From Carallia brachiata (lineage: Eukaryota > Streptophyta > Magnoliopsida > Malpighiales > Rhizophoraceae): a stretch of 64,000 bases of DNA. The position numbers and the translations under genes were made by a program. Of the stretch, positions 60,041 through 64,000 are shown piece by piece (within the stretch, counting starts at the first letter, position 1; each line of letters begins with the position of its first letter). The stretch covers positions 4,074,466 through 4,138,465 of the forward strand of contig JADCRB010000013.1 in NCBI GenBank assembly GCA_021464245.1. The letters are read 5' to 3'. Under the pieces are notes generated by a model. That model was not told the origin of the DNA, made no database searches, and worked only from the letters and a program-made list of their open reading frames with translations.

Positions 60041-62534
60041 TTATCTGTATGTTCCTCCAAATGTAGGGGTCCAAAAATCAACTGCTGTCTCCTGAGCCAC
60101 CGGAAAAGTGCTCGAAACCGGCACCAGACATAGTCCCCGGCTTCTAAGATCCTGCTTTTGTCCTTCAGGGTCTTTAGATTTGTCAGCACCCTACGTGAAC
60201 AGACCAATGATATACCAATTTCGTAAATGCAAAAACATTAATTAGCAGCATCCCTTAAGGGTATTTGTGGCAAGAGGACAGCATAGGATGTGATTCAGAC
60301 AGAATTAGTCCTATCATGCCCCGCATTTGACAAGATAATTAGACAGGATTTCTGAACATGACTATAAAATTGATAGAAAGCGAGGATTGGGCATAGCTTA
60401 GTCCTACCAACCGCAAGATCAGGGATCGATTTCCAGATCTCACCCTGACAATCTCCCTCGCTTACGACTGCTCAAGCAGCTCCCTTGGATTAAAAAGAAT
60501 AATAATAAAGAATTCCTCATTGAAAACAGGCATGATGTACATGAAAATACCTGTTGGTGGTGTACGGGAAGTCCACTTTTCATGTATGGGGTGCTTAGAA
60601 CCTGAAATGGATAGAATAATATGATGAGAACATATCTGTTCAAAATGGTTGACTCTATAAATTATAATTGTAACCATGAGAATAGCCAGACGTATCTATT
60701 ATGATTGAGGAACTCACAGTGACTTGCTCATGGAGGAATTTGATGTATTCAATAGCTTCAGAGAGCACTGAGGCCGTATCAGTCTTTCACAATTCCACAG
60801 TTGAAAACAAAAGAAGAAAAAAAAAAAAAACAATCATAAGCATTGGAGAATCAAGAATGCAAATTACATCTCTCTTACAAAATTGGGAAAGTAAAGCAGA
60901 TAAAAAAAAAAAAAAACAAAAATTCAGAAATTATCTTCTTCTTACCTTTCCGAAAGGCGAAACCAATTGTTGGAGGGCAGTGATTCTGTCCCCCATCTTC
61001 TCTTTTCCTCACCTATATGATCAAATTCAAAGTTTGCATAAATTCTCATGTATAATATATTTTTTTTTTCTGCAAATGGTATATTGGGACTAAGTAAAAG
61101 GCCTATAGTATATATAATATAGCCTTATTATGCAATCCTCATCCTTTTTTTGTTTGATCAAAATTTATTGTACCTTAAAGGGTGGCAAAGGTGACGGTGT
61201 TTCATTTCTAGTCCTTTTTGCTGTTGCTTCACTCCCACTACTTTTCTTCCCGACCGCGGTGCTCGATTCCCGTACTTCAGATAGATTCGGCTGCAAAATG
61301 AGTGAACCAAAAATGATCTCAATCTCCCATTACTCAGTTGTTCAACTAATGATCTTGTTGGTGTTTTGAGTATCTAACAATCCATATAATTTCATCTATG
61401 TATGTGCGTATAGGACTCTACATATTTATGTATGTTTTTGCTAGTTTTGTCGTTAAATTTTTGCATACCTTGGGTTTCTCTTCAAAATTTGATGATGATG
61501 TAGGAAATTGTGGTTGCAGCGAGGGGAAAAAGCTCGGCCGAACATCATTCATGGCGCTAGCATGCATTCCAAAACGGGGCGTTGTTTGAGAAATGCAACT
61601 GGCTGTGATGGGGTGGTGCTTGTTTTGGAGGTGAATTCCTCAAGAATTGAGGCACTTTAGACCAAGTAGGCAATAATTCATTGGCACCACCAACGCCATA
61701 ATTTGATGCTGCCCCGTAAGCATAACTCATCGGCCGGCTCTCGAATGAAGTCTGTTGCTGCGGCGGCTGATGCTGATTTTCAGACCCCAGAAGTCCTTGA
61801 AACATGTTTGATGTATTCCCATAAATAGCTGACGAACCCACTTGGAAACTAGACTGCAAGCCTTGGCATGTCACAGTACTATCACTGGAGCTTCCATGAG
61901 GACTAAACTGGGGAGGTTGATCTAGAGAAAACCCGCGGCCAATTTGCTTGTACTCGTTCATAGAAGAATCTACACTTACTCCAGTAATTACTCTATCTCT
62001 CCACTGAACTTGAGATGATCCAATCCCAGTTTCCTGCTGATAATTCGAGCTAGAACTCAAGTTCTCTTGCAGCAACGAACGAAAGCTGCTCTCACCCTTA
62101 TCGCCACGGCTGCCAAAACAAAATCCCAGCAAGATTAACCATATATTCTCAGCACAAGAAGCGAAACTTCCCTAGGGTTTATGCCATGTAAAGAGAGAAA
62201 AAGGGAGAGAGAGAGAGGGAGGGGGGACTTACAGTAAGGCTTGGTTCCAATCCATGGCTTGTGAAGAGAGGCCTAAATTCATGATATGCAAATCACCAGC
62301 AGAGTCATCGCTTTGTTGGAGCTTCTGGGTATCATGGAAAACAACCGAAGAGCTATCCGAAACCGATACGGATTCCATGGAAGACCTTCCCTTGACGTCC
62401 ACCATTTCAGTTGGCCAAGGAAAGCTGCAACCCAAACTGTTAAGCCCAGAAGATGTAGAAGATGAGCCCCCGCCGGTACCGTCAAACCTGTTCCTATCCC
62501 ACCAGTTTGTGCTCGTGTTGAACTCATCTGCCAT
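60041..62534 (-). CDS. bHLH transcription factor (bHLH123/bHLH112 type), seven exons, two frame-breaking indels
   Basis: Minus-strand exons: 62534-62233, 62109-61469, 61290-61174, 61012-60946, 60783-60718, 60601-60551 and 60190-60041, all GT/AG. The start MADEFNTSTNWWDRNRF, the KRTRNETPSPLPPFK motif before the helix-loop-helix, MGDRITALQQLVSPFGK (helix 1), TDTASVLSEAIEYIKFLHEQV (loop and helix 2), LSTPYMKSG and the tail DFWTPTFGGTYR identify the subfamily. Its basic region lacks the usual H-E-R residues, as is normal for this group. Seen breaks: ATGCATGC near 61557-61564 shifts frame and gives ...FWNAC-stop, with the expected SAMNDVRPSFFP resuming one frame over; and an extra A in the AAAA run near 61001-61004. 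Removing both (4+1 bases) gives a 462-residue protein. Either an assembly-error-affected gene or a young pseudogene. Nuclear DNA-binding regulator by family. Confidence 0.9.
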
Positions 62535-62713
62535 GGCTATGTACAATAATATGCTTGCTTCTAGGCTTTGCTAGCAAAACCACCAGAGTCTTGAAAGATT
62601 CTTGGAGCTTCTTGGGAGGGGCCTTACTTTGCTTTCTTGCTCTTACTACTTGCTTTTGTTTTGGCTGTGGTTATACATAAAATGATAGAAAACGGTTTGC
62701 TGCATCTCTGGGG

Positions 62714-62722
62714 TATTTATAA
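62714..62722 (-). promoter_or_regulatory. TATA box of the bHLH gene
   Basis: TTATAAATA on the minus strand, 180 bp before the ATG at 62534, gives a plausible transcription start near 62685. Confidence 0.6.
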
Positions 62723-64000
62723 CAGTTTCGGACACTGTTTTTTTTTTGCATACCAACGAAAGAACTAATACCCCCGTGGGGGGGGGGGGGGGGGTTGGGG
62801 GAATGTTGGTGTGGCTGACATGTCTTCGGACTGATTAGACTATGGAGGTCATCTTCTAATTTTCTTTTTCCTTTTTAATTTTTGGTTAAATTTAAATTTA
62901 TGAACTTCAATTTTAAAAATAACTGTCAATTCATATCGTAATTTTTAGTATTTCAATTAATATTCTGAATATAATAAAATTGATAATTTTTATCATAAAA
63001 ATTAAAAAATATTATTTTTTTATTATAAATATGTCAATTTTATTATAAAAATTATTTATTTTATTTTATTTAAAACATTAATTAACATATTAAAAATTAA
63101 GACACAAATATTTTTTATTTTATTTTTTTTCTTTGATGTATGAATTTTTTTTTAAGTACCCTTATTCCTTCCTGTTTTCAAGTTTGTTGGGCTGCTATGT
63201 GTGTTTTTTGGTTCATCCCATCTCAATGAAATTTGTCTAGATCAACAGAAAAACATGATGTCATGGTACCCTGAGGTCAATTAAATCATGCCAGGTCAGC
63301 GTCCACTTATTTTTTGGAGGCATTTGACTTACGATAGTGTAGGAAAAACACAAGACTAACACCCTTCGTTTCACTGTAAACTCATCCCTCTCCCATTCAT
63401 ACATATTTAGGGAGAAAAATTAGGAAATAGAGTAAGATTTAAATTATACTAAAACATTATAAAATTATATCCAACCGCTGATTTCTGAATATTATGTTTA
63501 AGTGAGAGGTGAGGTTTAACCCTACACCCATCAAAAAAAAAAAGCCTCCACAAATCTCCCTTCCCTTTTGTGCTTATACCCTCCCTGTACACCAACTAAA
63601 ATAGGATTGTATTCAACTATTCTACGAATTATTTTAGAGGTCTCTTAATTAGATTGGGATAACCATAAGAGCACACTTTTGGGTACATGTGAGAGTTCAA
63701 GTTGTATGTCATATAATTTATTTAATATATAGTATGTATGGTTTTTGTTGTTGTTACTTTTTTTTTATGAGTTATGAGTATAACTTACTTATAATATTAT
63801 ATTATACAAATTTATTTTTTTATTTTTTTATTTCAAGTAGTATAAAATTATAAATAAGTCATATTTAAAAAAAAAAGTCAAATTAAAAATTCTCAGTATT
63901 TTTTGTTTAATTAATGTTCTATAAATTATTCCTAAATTTTGTACTTATTTATTTTCTAATTATAATTTTATAATTTATCTTTTTATTAATAAAATATATT
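62723..64000. other. upstream region of the bHLH gene and AT-rich intergenic DNA
   Basis: A G18 run followed by TTGGGGG at about 62776-62801 could form a G-quadruplex some 240-270 bp upstream of the ATG. Then strongly AT-rich DNA (62880-63160, 63720-64000) without recognisable genes. Confidence 0.5.

Noticed and set aside
59733..60133. Overlapping plus-strand frames as genes
   Set aside because: They overlap the 3' end of the minus-strand bHLH gene and its likely 3' UTR, and are poly(F) translations of a T run.
61525..61535. A further one-base deletion in bHLH exon 2
   Set aside because: Rechecking the base count (four C after TTTTT on the minus strand) shows the frame SFFPSLQPQF is intact here; only the ATGCATGC site breaks this exon.

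Overview
This window is AT-rich nuclear DNA from a flowering plant. Plant introns (GT...AG), plant-only gene families (S-domain receptor kinases, GUB_WAK_bind ectodomains) and hAT, Mutator-like, Harbinger, SINE and LINE debris all point that way. A woody eudicot is plausible, but the species cannot be fixed from the sequence. Only about 10 of 64 kb is genic.

Layout. (1) 1-4.9 kb, minus strand: two head-to-tail G-type lectin S-receptor-like kinase (S-RLK) genes. The first runs off the left edge. The second is a complete seven-exon gene with one coding frameshift. (2) 4.9-8.2 kb: no gene seen. (3) 8.2-40.8 kb: two diverged direct copies of one segment, copy A (8196-27545) and copy B (28372-40830). 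Each ends in a dead minus-strand receptor gene. Copy B keeps a WAK-type ectodomain followed by a membrane segment and S-RLK-type kinase exons; copy A keeps only the ectodomain. Comparing the copies shows insertions with their empty sites: in A a 683-bp hAT element, an 8.3-kb element with about 1.5-kb terminal inverted repeats (TIRs), a 737-bp Harbinger-like element and a 630-bp foldback; in B a SINE, a foldback MITE and a truncated LINE. (4) 41-51 kb: gene-poor, with a SINE, MITEs and microsatellites. (5) 51.2-55.1 kb, plus strand: an intact four-exon FQR1-type NAD(P)H:quinone oxidoreductase gene. (6) 55.1-60.0 kb: no gene, one TIR element. (7) 60.0-62.5 kb, minus strand: a seven-exon bHLH transcription factor gene (bHLH123/112 type) with two frame-breaking indels. 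(8) 62.7-64 kb: promoter and AT-rich DNA.

The genes do not form a pathway. The left 40 kb is the remnant of a tandem receptor-kinase cluster (sensing at the plasma membrane) that expanded by segmental duplication and decayed under transposon insertion. FQR1 (cytosolic or plasma-membrane quinone detoxification) and the bHLH factor (nuclear) are independent single genes.

The most unusual signals are the chimeric WAK-ectodomain/S-RLK-kinase pseudogene, the long-TIR element packed with TTGCAAC-rich tandem units and a nested MITE using the same motif, and a set of 18-25-bp tail-only insertions flanked by target-site duplications. Exon borders were placed by eye from splice consensus, reading phase and family homology; no alignment or database search was run.
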